Of a DNA stretch of 64,000 nucleotides, positions 31,271 through 44,500 are shown piece by piece. The position numbers and the translations under genes were made by a program. Every line of letters begins with the position of its first letter. Positions within the stretch are counted from its first letter, which is position 1. Source of the stretch: Erodium maritimum (Eukaryota; Streptophyta; Magnoliopsida; Geraniales; Geraniaceae); NCBI GenBank assembly GCA_963921825.1, contig OY997588.1, positions 57,048,803 to 57,112,802 on the forward strand. The letters are read 5' to 3'. Below the pieces are notes generated by a model. It ran no database searches and was not told the origin of the DNA. It saw only the letters and a program-made list of their open reading frames with translations.

Positions 31271-33689
31271 CCTCCTGAGCTAACTAATAGGTTGCACCAT
31301 TCATTGTCCTAGTTATATACTCGAGTTTAACATTCTCGAGGGTGAAAATGATAAAACGATAATCGTGGATAAGTCGTCCCACTGGTGAGAAGAGGGGACT
31401 AGACCCCAGAATCAGACTCACCACATATTGTGCGTCACTTCGAATAATGATCTTGGTGCGTCCCTAGGCTCGGGTCCACTGTAGAGCCCATAGAATGGAC
31501 ATGGTTTCAGCAAATGTCGGACCCATTTTCCCCAAGAAAACACCATTGCTACCTTTCATGATAGAACCCATATCATCCCTGCATATCCAGCTCCATCCCA
31601 TATGTTCTGTATCTGAGAAGACAGCTCCATCTACCTTTATCGAGAGCAAATCCCGTGGGGGAGAGGACCAGCCCGTCTCTCTCCGTGGTCGTTGGGTATT
31701 GCCTCATGTCCTTGTCCTCTCATGGGCTTCCTTCTAGCTACAAAGGTGACTACGGACCATGACATCCAGGGTGTCTACTGACTGTGTTATCTAATCCCAA
31801 ACAATATCATTTCGGGCTTTCCATACCTCACAAAGAGTCATCGATATACGGGCCTTGACTCCCATATCGAATCCAACCATAATATCAGTCAGCCATGATT
31901 TCAGGGAATGGTGTGGGAGGATGGGAGACTAAAGGCCGTGTTTTGTTCAAACCTCTTGAGCAAAAGTACAGTCGAGAAGCAGGTGATAGGTGGTTTCTCG
32001 GCCAGTGTTACAGACCGGACATTCCTCCGGAATAGGAACATATTTGGTTCGGAGGTTTGCGACTACCTGTAGTGTACCCGAGAGATCCCGCCATAGAAAA
32101 ACCTTGATCCGAGGTTGGGTCTCAAGATCCCACAAACTCGTCCAAATCGTAGCTCCTTCTGTAGGTTGTCATCATATCCTTCCTTGCAAGTATATATATA
32201 TCTATCGTATTATGGGTCCAATACCATTAGTCCTCGGTCTTGGAGAGAGGTGTCAATACTTGGACAATTTCCTAGGCAATAGCTGGCGGGAAATACTGAG
32301 CCATTTTTACCTCATCCCATGACCCCTCATGTTGGGAGTTAAGATCAGATACTTTTAGACCCAGTATTTCTATGATGTTGACCGGTATGGTAGGGACGTC
32401 CCTCATTAGCCACGTGATCCCTTCAATCATTGTGTTCTGGTCGTCCCCAATTGTTATTATGAGCCCTTGTTGTAAGAGGGATTGAGTGGCTCTCACTCCC
32501 AACCACAATTGGCTCAGGTTGCGTCCTGCATCGGCATTAAGAAAATTCCCAGTCGGATAATAGCAAGCCTTGAAAATACAAGCTACTAAAGTATTGGGTT
32601 CAGATAAAAATTTACACCTAATTTTAGCTAGGAGGTCTATATTCATGTCATGCATGTCCCTAAATGTCATACCTCCCTTCACCTTCGGTCGATAGAGTTT
32701 TTCCCAATCGTGTCAGATGATCGATCGGCTTTGTAGCCCTTTGGGTACCCGTCCACCAGTAACGAGCTAGTGCCACATGAATTTGATTAACTGGGCCCTT
32801 TAGTAGCATAAATACACTCATTGCATATATCGGGAGAGCTTGCAGCACAGATCGGAGCGTCACTTTCTTACTTTTCGTTGATACCATATGGCCATCCCAT
32901 GACCTAATCTTTATGAGAAGGTGGTAACAAATAAATTGGAGGCTCTACCCCTTCTACATGCGCAGCATATTCGGCACCCTTAAGTACATGGAAGCCTGAG
33001 AGACTTCCTGTATACCCAAGGTCGCACAACACATGATACGGTCTGTTTGTGTGGTATTTGTATTGAAGAAAATCGAGGACTTAGCCTTATTGATCACTTG
33101 GCCAGACATACTCCCAAATAAAGTAAGGATGGATTGGAGATGTTCAGCCTCCTATCTATTAGTCTGGTAGTAAATGTAGAAATCATCGGCGAAAAATATA
33201 TGGGACACTACCGGTGTTCCTTGTGAAACTTTAACCCCATGTAGTTTTCCATCCCTTTCAGCTTGATCCAATATTCGGGAGAGCCCCTCCATGCAAAATA
33301 GAAAAAGATATGAGAATAGAGGGTCACCCTAACAAATTCCTCGACCAGCTGTGAAACGTGAAGTTTTCTTTCCCCCCGCGTTGATCGTGTATTGAATGGA
33401 CTGCATACATGCTAAGACCAAAGATCATTATTGGGGCCCGAAACTGAAAGCTCACATCATTGTCACTATGAACGACCATTCTACTCGGTCGTAGGCTTTG
33501 CTCATATTGAGTTTGAGTGTCATGAAGTCATTCTTTCCTTGTGTCATACGCCGTAGGGAGTGAATTACCTCAAAGGATATAAAAATGTTATCTTGAATTG
33601 CCCGGCCTGGTACAAAGGTCCCTTGATTTGCTGAGCTAATTGGATCTAGGAGAGGTTCATTTCATGTTGAAGATTGGGCTATTTGAGGC

Positions 33690-34108
33690 TCCAGCCTTAT
33701 CGCCAAAACTCTATAAATCTTCGCAAGACAGCAAAAATCGTTGCACGATACTATGGCCCATATCAAGTAATCAAGAAGTTGGGATCAGTGGCTTATCATC
33801 TCCGCCTGCCAGAGGACTCAAAAATTCACCCGGTCTTTCATGTCTCGCTCTTCAAGAAACAACTTGGCCACAAGAACCACCTAGTTACTTCCCTTCCTAA
33901 CACTGTAGAGGATGGTTGATTGAAGTTACATCCCGCTAGTATTCTGGAGACCTGTATCATCAAACGCAATAATGGAGCAATGGTGCAGTACCTCATTCTC
34001 CGGGATCGTTCTGCCACAGAAGACGCGACTTGGAGGATTCCTCTCTCATTTGCTCCCAATTTTCGGACCGCATCGCCAAAATCCAAGCTCAAGGACAAGC
34101 ATGTCTAA
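33690..34108 (+). pseudogene. Chromovirus integrase C-terminus and chromodomain
   Basis: Plus-strand Ty3/gypsy fragment. LRLQPYRQNSINLRKTAKIV (from 33680), ARYYGPYQVIKKLGSVAYHL and IHPVFHVSLFKKQLG are the conserved C-terminal integrase (GPY/F) motifs. After a TGA at 33917-33919 the frame shows HPASILE, VQYLILRD and ATEDATWRIPLSFAPNF, matching a degraded chromodomain. The 5' part of the element is gone: the sequence starts at the junction with the antisense LINE. A related 3' LTR follows at 34120. Confidence 0.85.
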
Positions 34109-34119
34109 CCAAGGTGCAT

Positions 34120-34566
34120 TGTAACGATTGCTTGCGTGCAAGCAAGTCCGAGGAAGAAGAAGGTTAGAACGCATCGTTTCATGCCAGACACTTAAGTGAA
34201 ATGGTGCGTTCAATAACGCTTATAGTTCTTGCTACTTTTTGTGAGGAGGCCATGTTGGCGTGTGGGATTGGTAGCCAAAATCAAGGCTATAGTTTGTCTT
34301 CTACCTTTGTCTGAGGAGTCGAGTCGCAAAGGCATACCAGAACAAGTTGCAGAGCTGTTGCAGGAGCACGAAATACGTGCTGTGATTGATCACTATATAG
34401 TAAGAGATGTTCTAAGGTTTGAGTTATATTTTGGACCAAGTATGTTGCAGCATAGAAGTAATAATTCTCGTTAAAAGCGTTCTAAGAGCCTTTCAAGCTC
34501 TTCTTCAATTTCAATCAAAGTAGTTCTTCGTTCATTTTCATCTCAAGAGCATTCTGGCTCTTGACA
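34120..34566 (+). mobile_element. 3' LTR of the chromovirus fragment
   Basis: Runs from tgtaacgattgcttgcgtgc to ctggctcttgaca and is clearly related to the solo LTR at 57885-58345 read on its minus strand. Shared features are a gcttgcgtg start, a gaagaagaa..aacgcatc block, cacttaagtgaaa, and a ...gctcttgaca end. It begins just after the chromodomain remnant, the expected position. Confidence 0.75.
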
Positions 34567-35400
34567 AGAACCAACCGACCCAAAGTATAATTTTAAAACA
34601 ATATGAATCCACCCTTAATCCTAAATTTCACTCAACTACATTACTCTCTGGTCTCCGGTTCTGGCAGTGTTAAGCGTCCAGAGTGCCCCTCCAAGTTCCG
34701 CCTATGAGTCCGGTGGGTGTCGTTCGCTTTTTATGGTTTTTGACCGCTCACCCTCTTTACATGTATTTGGATCCATAACATAAAGAATCACCAAAACGAT
34801 AAGAAATCAAATCTCTCCGGAGCTCCAATTGTGTCTTGCTTCCCTGCCCAGAAGTGTCGGCCACTTCTGTAGTGAAGCAGAAGGTATTACTACCAGAAGC
34901 GGAGACTAGAGAGCATGTAATTGAATCATATGTATGATTAGGGGCGGATTTATATTGTTTAAAAATGTATTTTTGGTGATAAAAATTAACACGTGACATC
35001 GTCGAGTGATCTCTTTAAATATAGGATATATGCTGAACAGTACAAGAAATGGTCTCACTACACACTCAATCCCAATTATCTTAACTTCTGGCGTTACGAC
35101 ACAAACATGATCTGCATGAGTACTTCAGAAATTGTTCCGAGAACATGAACATTGGATGATCAGTTTACACCTACATATCCCTATTACTCGCTCCACAAAA
35201 TTCGAGCCCATCCACAGTCATTTCTGTAAAAATTAATCATACAAGCGATAAAAATGAGTACAAGTACAGTTGGCAATATGCCTACAATTTCTAGAGTCAA
35301 ACTCAGTCTACACCCTCTCCAGCTTGCAAGTATGAAATCCTATTAACACTCCATTACTAAATGTTCGACACAAATTCCCTCAAAGTAAATAAGTTCTGGT
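34567..35400. other. Spacer downstream of the AAPT gene
   Basis: No gene recognised. A minus-strand 80-codon ORF (34757-34999) has no family resemblance that I can name. It includes gattaggggcggatttatat near 34936-34955, reminiscent of the hAT-end word ggcggat, but no pair or duplication was found. Confidence 0.3.
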
Positions 35401-35454
35401 CCATCAGAAAGATTAACGATACGAGGGCGGTTTTTGTTGCCCCAGAATTGTTAG

Positions 35455-35566
35455 CTGAACAGAAGAAGAAGAAAAACATAAAAGGATACAAATTGAATTA
35501 ATTAAAAATATCAGCGCATTTAAAAATTCTCGATTAAACAGTATGTATGGAGAATGAGCTACGTAC
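35455..35566 (-). other. Probable intron in the AAPT 3' UTR
   Basis: The minus strand has gtacgt just after the stop region (35566 downward) and ttctgttcag ending at 35455, giving a 112-bp GT-AG interval in the 3' UTR. The split is suggested by splice motifs only. Confidence 0.4.
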
Positions 35567-35589
35567 CAAAATGCTAAAATCAGCACATT

Positions 35590-38500
35590 TCAAGCTTCTT
35601 TCCGAGTGATCCTGTCATACAACCAAAGTATACTAAGAAACCAGTTTCCAGAGAAAATAACACAAATATTATTGCCCCCTATCAGACTCAAAAGAAATTA
35701 CTCCCTCCATACAAAAACAAGTGCTCTACTAATCCAAATAGGAAGTTTCAAATTAAGTGTTCATCATTCTTTTGAGGAAGTGAAATATGTATGGATTACT
35801 AATAATATTCTTGTACGAGTAATTACCACATGCATATCTTGACAAGTGGGGTCACAGGAAACACTAACTCCAATAATCCCTAATTTTTGCCAAATATAAA
35901 AAATGATACTTATTTTGGAATGGTATGTGGTGAGTATACAAAACTAGAAAAGTACAATGCAACTTGCATAATTAAAGAGCAGCAGTTGTAATTTACACTA
36001 CACATTTCTCGCAATCCAACACAGTTTATTCCATGTAAATGTAATATACTAATATTCGAAAATAAGTATCATATTTGACTTTCAAGGGGAAAAAAGGGAC
36101 AAGTGGAATTAGTGGTTGAGCTTTTTACTTCATGTGCTCCAATGTGTTTCATGTTGAATTGATTATAACTAAGGGAAGGAATAATATCGATAATTCATAC
36201 TTAATTCACTACTGAACATGTGAAATGAGACTAATCTTAGAAGAACTAAACTTAGTATGACACTAATTTGAACCAAGGCACTACCTTACAAGAAAATTAA
36301 TGTTTTACTTTCAACTTGCACTGGCTAGGAGTTTACATTTGGGAAAAGAGACTCGTCCCTCCAAAGTACGTTATTTATGGTAATCAACTAAAACAATTGT
36401 GCTGACAAGCTAATTTCCACTCCTTGGTTCCCCATCTGCTAAAACTGGAATCCAAATTGAATATCAAGAAATTCTAAAAACTTTGTGCTAACCCAACATT
36501 AAAGTAAGAATAGCCTAAGCATACCACTTTGTCCTACTTTTCTAGTAATTTGCCAAACAACTTTGGTTAAGTTTATAAAGGTAAACTAGACATATCTGTG
36601 ACCAGATTACAGAAGAAGATTTATCTGTCACAAACTTGCCTAAACATTTGGATAAAGTAAAACAGAACAAAAGATAACCCGAATCATCTGCTTTATTCTC
36701 ACCTGAAGCAACTGATTCCCAAAGCTGTCGTGATTTCGTGAATGACTGATGTGGCAAAGTGCATATAGAGAGCCACTGAGTTAAGTAAAAGAAGAGTTGT
36801 CAGTCATAATTAGCTCAAACACAATCTTATGTATTGCAAATTGATATACCACTTTCTATATATCAAATTAGTTCTGAAAATATAATTACAAAATCCATAT
36901 GATTTGCACTTGACATTAGAGTACACTGGTACAGCAATAGTGATTATCTATAGTAGTAATACTGAAATACTTTCATTTCAGGAAGAAAAAAAATGTCCAA
37001 CAAGATGAATTACGAAGTTAGAGAATGGAGATTAGGCACACGTCTTAACAAATAGTGCAAATGCAGACAAAACTAATGCATTTCGCATACCTGCAAAAAC
37101 ACAGTAGCCAAGAACAATCCACGCCTCATCAACTACAGGAACCCTGTAACAGGAGGTGAACATGGATTCATAAGATGAAAAGTTCCATAGGTGGTTTGTG
37201 GTTTCCTTCCCGGAACCCACATCACTTTTAATGCATTATTTACTTTCTGATAATAAAAAAAGATGAAAAGTTCCATAAGTGCTTAGAATAATGGGATAAT
37301 TGTCCAAAACAAACCTAAAATTTCGTCCACAAATGAGTTGATGCACAAAGTTTCGTCCACGCTGTGTGGCTACCCTGAAGTTTTGTCCACTACTTTTTCA
37401 GTTTTGACGTAATAGGGATGTTCAGAATGATGGTCTGGGCAGTGCTTCCCAGATTGAATAGAAGCGAGGACAAAACTTAAATGCACCCACAAAAGCGTGG
37501 GCAAAACTTCAGTGCATCCACAAAGCGTGGACAAAACTTCAGTGCACCCACAAAGCGTGGACAAAACTTTGTGCATCAACTCGTTTGTGGACGAAACTTT
37601 AGGGTAGTTTTTGACAATTATCCCTAGAATAAATAGAAAAGAAGTGCAGTAAGTAAAATCAAACATCAGCATACCCGTCATTCAGTCTGGCCGTGAGGGC
37701 ATTTGCAATTGCAAATGGTAGATACAATAATGACTAGACAAAATAATACATAAAAGTTAGCAATTGAGTTTACCACATAAATAAACTGTTATGTAAAGCA
37801 TGTCGTGCTTTCAGCACTTAAAATTCATAAATATGCAAAACATAAAAATTGAACAACATTAAAGTGTTGTAGTATTCAAGGTGACAGAATATATAAATGG
37901 GGTGTCTGCGTGAGAAATAAAATAATAGAAGTTAGGAACCTTATCTTATGAGTTGAACACTGGACCCACTTTCATTATCAAATTAAGCAAGTATTGAGCT
38001 TCCAGCATAATTTTCTTGACATAGCTATGCAATTTTACAAAATATAGGAAACTAATAACCCGTCTAATTACATGGATAATAGCAGGACACAGCACCTTCA
38101 TTCTGCAATACATGCTAAAAGCAGAAAGACATCATCGTAAAATTCTTAACTGTGTCATTGAGTGTGTAGACCAATTTGAAACAAACATTAAGAAGACAAG
38201 ACAAGTCAAACTTAAGCCATCAAATTTATGTTGTCAAACCATAAAGCTCAAACTCAGAAACCAGTATTTATATAACATCAATGCAGTAATCATCATTCCA
38301 TGTTTGAATTGCTAAGGTAGATATGATGATGAATTACTTGACAGAGTAGATAACACTAGACGGACTGAAGAATAATATGGGTAGAAGATCACAAGAAGTT
38401 TTCCTAATGGTCCAACAGAGGTTAGGAAATGGCTTGGTTGTTTGAACTGCTAGGTGGGAATCATCAACTCCCAGCAATACCACCTTATCCTGTTATTACA

Positions 38501-41500
38501 GGGAAGTGCAGAGTGAACGGGCTATCCAATTTATCCAATGATTGATCCTTCTTTAGAAACTTAAGTTGTTAAGTAAATATATTCCAGTATTCCATAGATC
38601 CCAATAATTAATAACCTTAAATGCTACTTCAAGTGATTCAAAAACATACATTACCTCTAATTAAGGGAACAACCAAGAAATAGACAAAGGTAACCACTCC
38701 CATTCACTTTCAATAGTCTACTGGCAATTTTATTGAAACGGGACTCAAAGAAAACATCTAGCAGAGAAAAATACTACTAAACTAACCACAAACAACGAAC
38801 TGAAACTGGCTGTAAGGAAAATAGTATTTCAAAATTAGTGAGTCTGAGACTAATCATACCATGCACATGTTAGTTTTCAATCCCTTGGGTTCATCACACA
38901 AATGAGCCAGAATCATCCTTCCCTGTCACAACCGGATCACATAAGCAACAATAAAGGATTTTGATCCTCAACCACCGTGGGCTGGCAATTATGTATCTCA
39001 TACTGCTATGAAGTAATAGTGACACGAAAAATAAAAGAAACACAAACCTAAAAAATCATTATTTACACCAGAAGAAAAGGACAAGAATATCCAGGATTAT
39101 AGATAGACGCATGTGCTTGCACACTTGTAAATGCGAAAAACATCAACTGAGAACAAGATTCAAGCAGCCCCCCAACATCAGTAATAGTTCCCACATTTTC
39201 CACAAAACTGTAATCCAAGAACAAATTGGAATAGTCACATACTGCACAACATTTTTTTATTTATATGTATGTGGCCCTATTTTCTCTCTGAGGAATGTGG
39301 GTCTATAATAGTTGACAACTATAAATCCAGATAGAAGAGGTTATGCAGTTATGTAAGATACATATCTTACCACAAGGAACCCAAATGCAAGTCCAGTTCC
39401 AATCACTATTAAATGAATATAGTTCCCCATTAGATCAGATGGAGACAAATAATCCCTGTATGGTTAAAGGAAATGCTACATGGGATCAGTATGTAAATTA
39501 AAAGCTTACTTTAAGGATAGAAAAGATGCTAAGGATTCAAGAATACCAGACTAGCACTCCTCCCATGAGCACAACAAAAGGGTATAGCTGACAACAAACA
39601 ACGGCCAAACATATGTCAATCAGAAACTGGAATGAAAGACATAATAAGAAGTTAGTATTATTATAGATTTACCATTGCTAGTGCCATTAGCATGCTTCCT
39701 TTCCTTGCCTGAACAACCTTGTACACATTCATAATACTGCAGGGAGAAATGAATTTGAGGTCATGGATGAGCACCGGTAAGATAAGAAGTCTTTGTGTAG
39801 CCTAGTCAACAAATCTAATGTGAATGGGAAAACTGAGTATGCTCGAATTTGCACCCTCTTATTTATATCCCGAAAATTACCATTCTCTGAAAAGTATGCG
39901 TATCTTTTGCATATTACTTAAGTACCCTTGCTTTATATAAGGGGCATACTTTTTAGAAATCATGAGACAAGTGGACCATGTTCTTACCTTACAGAGGCAC
40001 AATATGCTTTCTGATTCATTCATATGCATTTACAATACGTAATAAATACTAGGGATAATTGTCCAAAACTACCCTAAAGTTTCGTCCACAAACGAGTTGA
40101 TGCACAAAGTTTTGTCCACGCTGTATGGCTACCCTGAAGTTTTGTCCACGCTTTTGTGGGTGCATTGAAGTTTTGCCCACGCTTTTGTAGGTGCATTGAA
40201 GTTTTGTCCACGCTTCTATTCAATCCGGGAAGCACTGCCTTGAGGCCCCAGACCATCATGCTGAACATCCCTGTTACGTCAAAACTAAAAAAGTCGTGGA
40301 CAAAACTTCAGGGTAGCCACACAGCGTGGACGAAACTTTGTGCATCAACTCGTTTGTGGACGAAACTTTAGAGTAATTTTGGACAACTATCCCTAAATAC
40401 TATGTCAGACACATTAAATTGATAAGAAAAGTGGGTCATGCTCTTACACTTTAGAGCAAGTTTGATGTCTTCTGGTGCACTTCCGATACATAATAAATAC
40501 TATGTCAAACACACGTTAAATTGACAAGACAAATGGGTCATGTGCTTACTTTTTAGAGACATGTTACAATATTTTTCGATGCATCCTTCCCATCGTCTCT
40601 CAGAAAATGACCACATTAAAGACAAGTGGGTCATGATAAATATTCCTCTTATTACTTGCATTCCTTCTGCACGAAAGTTCCACGTTCTCTCTCAACATTA
40701 TAGACAAGTGGGCTATGTTCTTACTTAATAGAGGCACATACTGATGCTTTATGATGCATTCTGATGCATAATAAAAATCTTGTCTTCCTCTTAACCCTTT
40801 CTATTCTCTCTCCACAAAAGTTCCACATTCAAGACCTCCACTCAGTCACTCACCAAGGCAATCATAGGCTTGGTTCGTCGGTCGGATTTCATCGAATTTG
40901 AGTCGGAAATCGTTGGATGTGGTTCGATTTCAACGGATTCATATCTTTTTTTAAAAAAAAAATATGATAAACTAATGTAGAGTGAGTATTATTGTGTAGT
41001 GTGGGTAATCATATGTGAATTTGTGAATGAAAACTTTAATTTCATATTATTTTTAGTTTTACAAATTAAAGGGTTAATTGCTAAAAAGTACAAAAAGTTT
41101 CGTTCACATGCTAAAAACTACATTAAGTTTAGAAGTGGACAAAAACGTACAATAAGTATCGTCCACGATCTTCTGTTACAAATAATGAACATAATATTAT
41201 GTTCTGTTAAGTATTATGTTTTGTCCACATTACTTTTCAATGCTATATGTTTTGACCACAATACTTTTCAATGCTATATGTAGTGTCCACATATCCTATA
41301 GGAGTTGACATAACAGAATATTCTGTTCGTTATTTATAACAAAAGACAGTGGAGTGGACAATACTTATTATATGTTTTTGTCCACTTTTAAACTGAATGT
41401 AGTTTTTAGCATGTGGACAAAACTTTCTGTAGCTCTTAACAATTAACCCTAAATTAAATATGTTCTACAATAACTTATTATCAGTTCTAACATTATACAA

Positions 41501-44500
41501 TACATCAACTTTATCTAATAGTGTACAAAAATAATTAAATCCTATTATCAGATTCGGTTTTGAGTGAGAACATTAAGAGTGAAGGGTAGCCTTACTGTGC
41601 GAGAGTAATATTTTTAAAAAGTAAAAGGAAAACAGTAAAAATAGGGATAGTTCTAAGAGAACGGTAACTTTGGGTATAAAATGGAGAGAGGGTGCATATT
41701 TGAGCATAACTACTCAAATATCCCGGGTGAAATTTTATTATTTGCAGAGACTGTGATTGCTCAACTTTCTAAACAACCTTTCTTGCCAATCATTCAGGCA
41801 CAGTTGAACTACATAAACATATAATATTGCCTAGGGCGAACACACACCCTCCCCTTATCTTTTCTCAAGCATATTGCAATAAGGTTAAAAAAATACCATC
41901 AAGTAAATTTCAACCAGTTTAAACAGGAACTTACTTGAATGTGATTGTTGGTATGACACCAAAAGCTATCATAAAAAACAGCACAGCTTTGTATGTTTGG
42001 ATTTCTGTTGTAAAGAAGAAAGGGATAATTGTCAAAACATGCACTTATGTTTCGTCCACAAACGAAATAGTGCACAATGTTTCGTCCACGTCGTCTGGCT
42101 ACCCTTATGAATCGTCCACGCACTTCTGTCAGTAAAATTAACAGAATATTCGAATCTGTAGCCTCATGTGCTATCATGTGCTTGTGTCTGAAATTTTTTT
42201 TGGACGAAATTGCCCTAACAATCCTCAGGCACTCATTTTTTTGGACGAAATTCTTATTTTTGAATTTCAAACCAAAAGGGCAAAATTGTCAATTCAGGTT
42301 CTGCTGTTACACTTTTCTAACAGAAGTGCGTGGACGATTCATAAGGGTAGCCAGACGATGTGGACAAAACATTGTGCACTATTTCGCTTGTGGACCAAAC
42401 ATAAGTGCATGTTTTGACAATTATCCCAAGAAGAAAAGTAACTCAAAAGTTTAGCTCATTAAGTTGTACATGAAGATTAAAAGTTTCTTGTACGAAAAGA
42501 ATACAAAAGGCAATAGAATCAAATATCAAACAAATATATAAGTCAAAATGTAAGGGGAAAAAAGTAGCAGAAAACAACAGGAAGCAAATATTTAAGGATT
42601 TTTTTTTTTTTTGCAGATGAACCTAATCTTCAAGTAATTGAACCGCTAGGATTAAGATAAGTCGTAAAACATTACAATGGTTTTGAGAAATATATTAAGC
42701 CAATAGTCTCAACTATATAGGAGAATGGTTCTTTCCAACTTTGAAACATAGATTTCATACCCTTTTTAGCAACCCAATGTATTTAAATTTACACAAGTTG
42801 TTGACTATACAACTGACAAACTTACCACTGAGAAAAGGAACCCAACCCAAGAAGGGAAAGGACTTTCCAAGGAGCTGAGCCCACCACTCGGCACCTTATA
42901 GCAAAAGAAATTGATTTATCATAAACAATAAATAAAGAATGAAAATATATAATGAAAGATACATTAACAGATATGTTTATGCACTCATTTTTAAAAGAAA
43001 GGTATGGAAAAGCATGTCCGGGTATAAGAGTGGTTACCAACAATAGCTGTAAAGAAATGGGCTATATATATCAGCATGAGACCTTCTGTAGGACCATTAA
43101 TTGCTGGTAAAATAAGAGTGTTGATGAAATAGCTGGATCAAGGAAGGCAAATATTAATGTTGATTATAGTGTTTTGAGATAATATACTGCAAGGGAAACA
43201 ATGGAATGAAAATTTATGCTCGGAAGAAACTAAACCAGAAACAAACCCAAGCACATATCACATGTATAAGGTATGGACCAAAAGAAATTCGCATAAAAAC
43301 ATATACATGCAGGTCCCAAAGTTTCAGGGATAGAGAGCAAACATGATCCTGTGGAAGCATTCTAATAACTTTCTCAAGGCAGATAAAGACAGGGAGTGTA
43401 TAGGGATTTAAAACAACTTCTCTGAAATAAATTGAATGGCTTCAAAGGTTCATTTAGCAAATATTGCTTCTGATTTACAAAAAAAATGGATCACTAGACT
43501 TTAGATCACTCACTATTCCCATGTTGAACCAAAAAATGGAACAGCTGAAATCACCCAGAACCAGAATGTACTTCTTCCACACATGGCTGTGCTGCCAAAA
43601 GCCAGTGTTTCGAACTGTAAATCATCATAAACAAACATTGTAGTTTGAATCAATAGCGTTAATCAAGTTGAAACCAACACAATCAAAGTGAGAAAATACA
43701 TACAGCACAAGCAAGCGCATCACATCCTGCATTTATCAAAAATGTGAATAAGCATGCTTTCGTACTATAGAATAATATGTCTAGCAATGTTACTGACAGG
43801 GAAATATAAGAAAATCACCATGGTCAAAAAGCTCTCCCAAAGGACTAGAGGAATTTGTTCGTCGTGCTTGTTTCCCATCAACAGCATCGAAGGTCTAGAG
43901 CATAACAAGGGTTAAGAAGAAGAGCCGATGATACAATACTAATAATTCTATATGTACAATATTTTTCTTGATCAGCCAAAACCATGAATCTTACTAACAA
44001 AGGAAATGATGTTCTTGAGCAGGGAACAACAAAATCACACTACGAAATTAAAACTAAGAATATGATCAAGGGAAAATGCCAGAGAACCAGTGACATTATC
44101 GTGGGTCGTCAAATTCATTTGTTAACAAATTTTCCCCACTGAAGTTGGGATGGCCAGAAAGAGACCAAGCCAAGGACATCATATATATGTAGATGAATTA
44201 AATGTTATGGAGACTTGACTTTTGAAACCCATGCTGACTCATTTATTAAAAGATGTGTTTAATAACATCTTAACTGTTATAAAGAACAAAATATGAAATG
44301 TGCAAATGATAAAATTCTGTAAACTCAATCTTTTTACTTATTGGCAAAAAAAGTTCAATCCTTCAAATGAAGACAAGAAGCAACATAACAATACAATGTA
44401 ATAAATTAACAGAAAATCAGAAGCCCATAGTTCCATTCTTTGCACGATATAGAATCAAACCTGATAGAAAAATAAGAGTAATCCATGTGCAAAATGAACC

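Larger units (their letters stand above)
28297..33715 (-). pseudogene. L1-type LINE ORF2, 5' truncated and split by an LTR
   Basis: The minus-strand LINE ends in a poly-A tail (poly-T at 28297-28306). Its 3' UTR is split by the solo LTR at 28414-31270. ORF2 pieces, from 5' to 3': RT start KIYRVLAIRLEPQ (near 33715), FVPGRAIQDN and FMTLKLNMSKAYDRVEW (33620-33480), the catalytic FFADDFYIYY (about 33205-33170), VLQALPIYAMSVFMLL (33 kb to 32.8 kb), the zf-RVT region IKVFLWRDLSGTL...ECPVCNTGRETTYHLL (32135-31947), and an RNase H domain IKVDGAVFSDTEHMGWSWIC (31649-31464). Multiple stops and frame changes make it inactive. The endonuclease and ORF1 are absent because the 5' end is lost at the junction with a chromovirus fragment. 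Confidence 0.9.
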
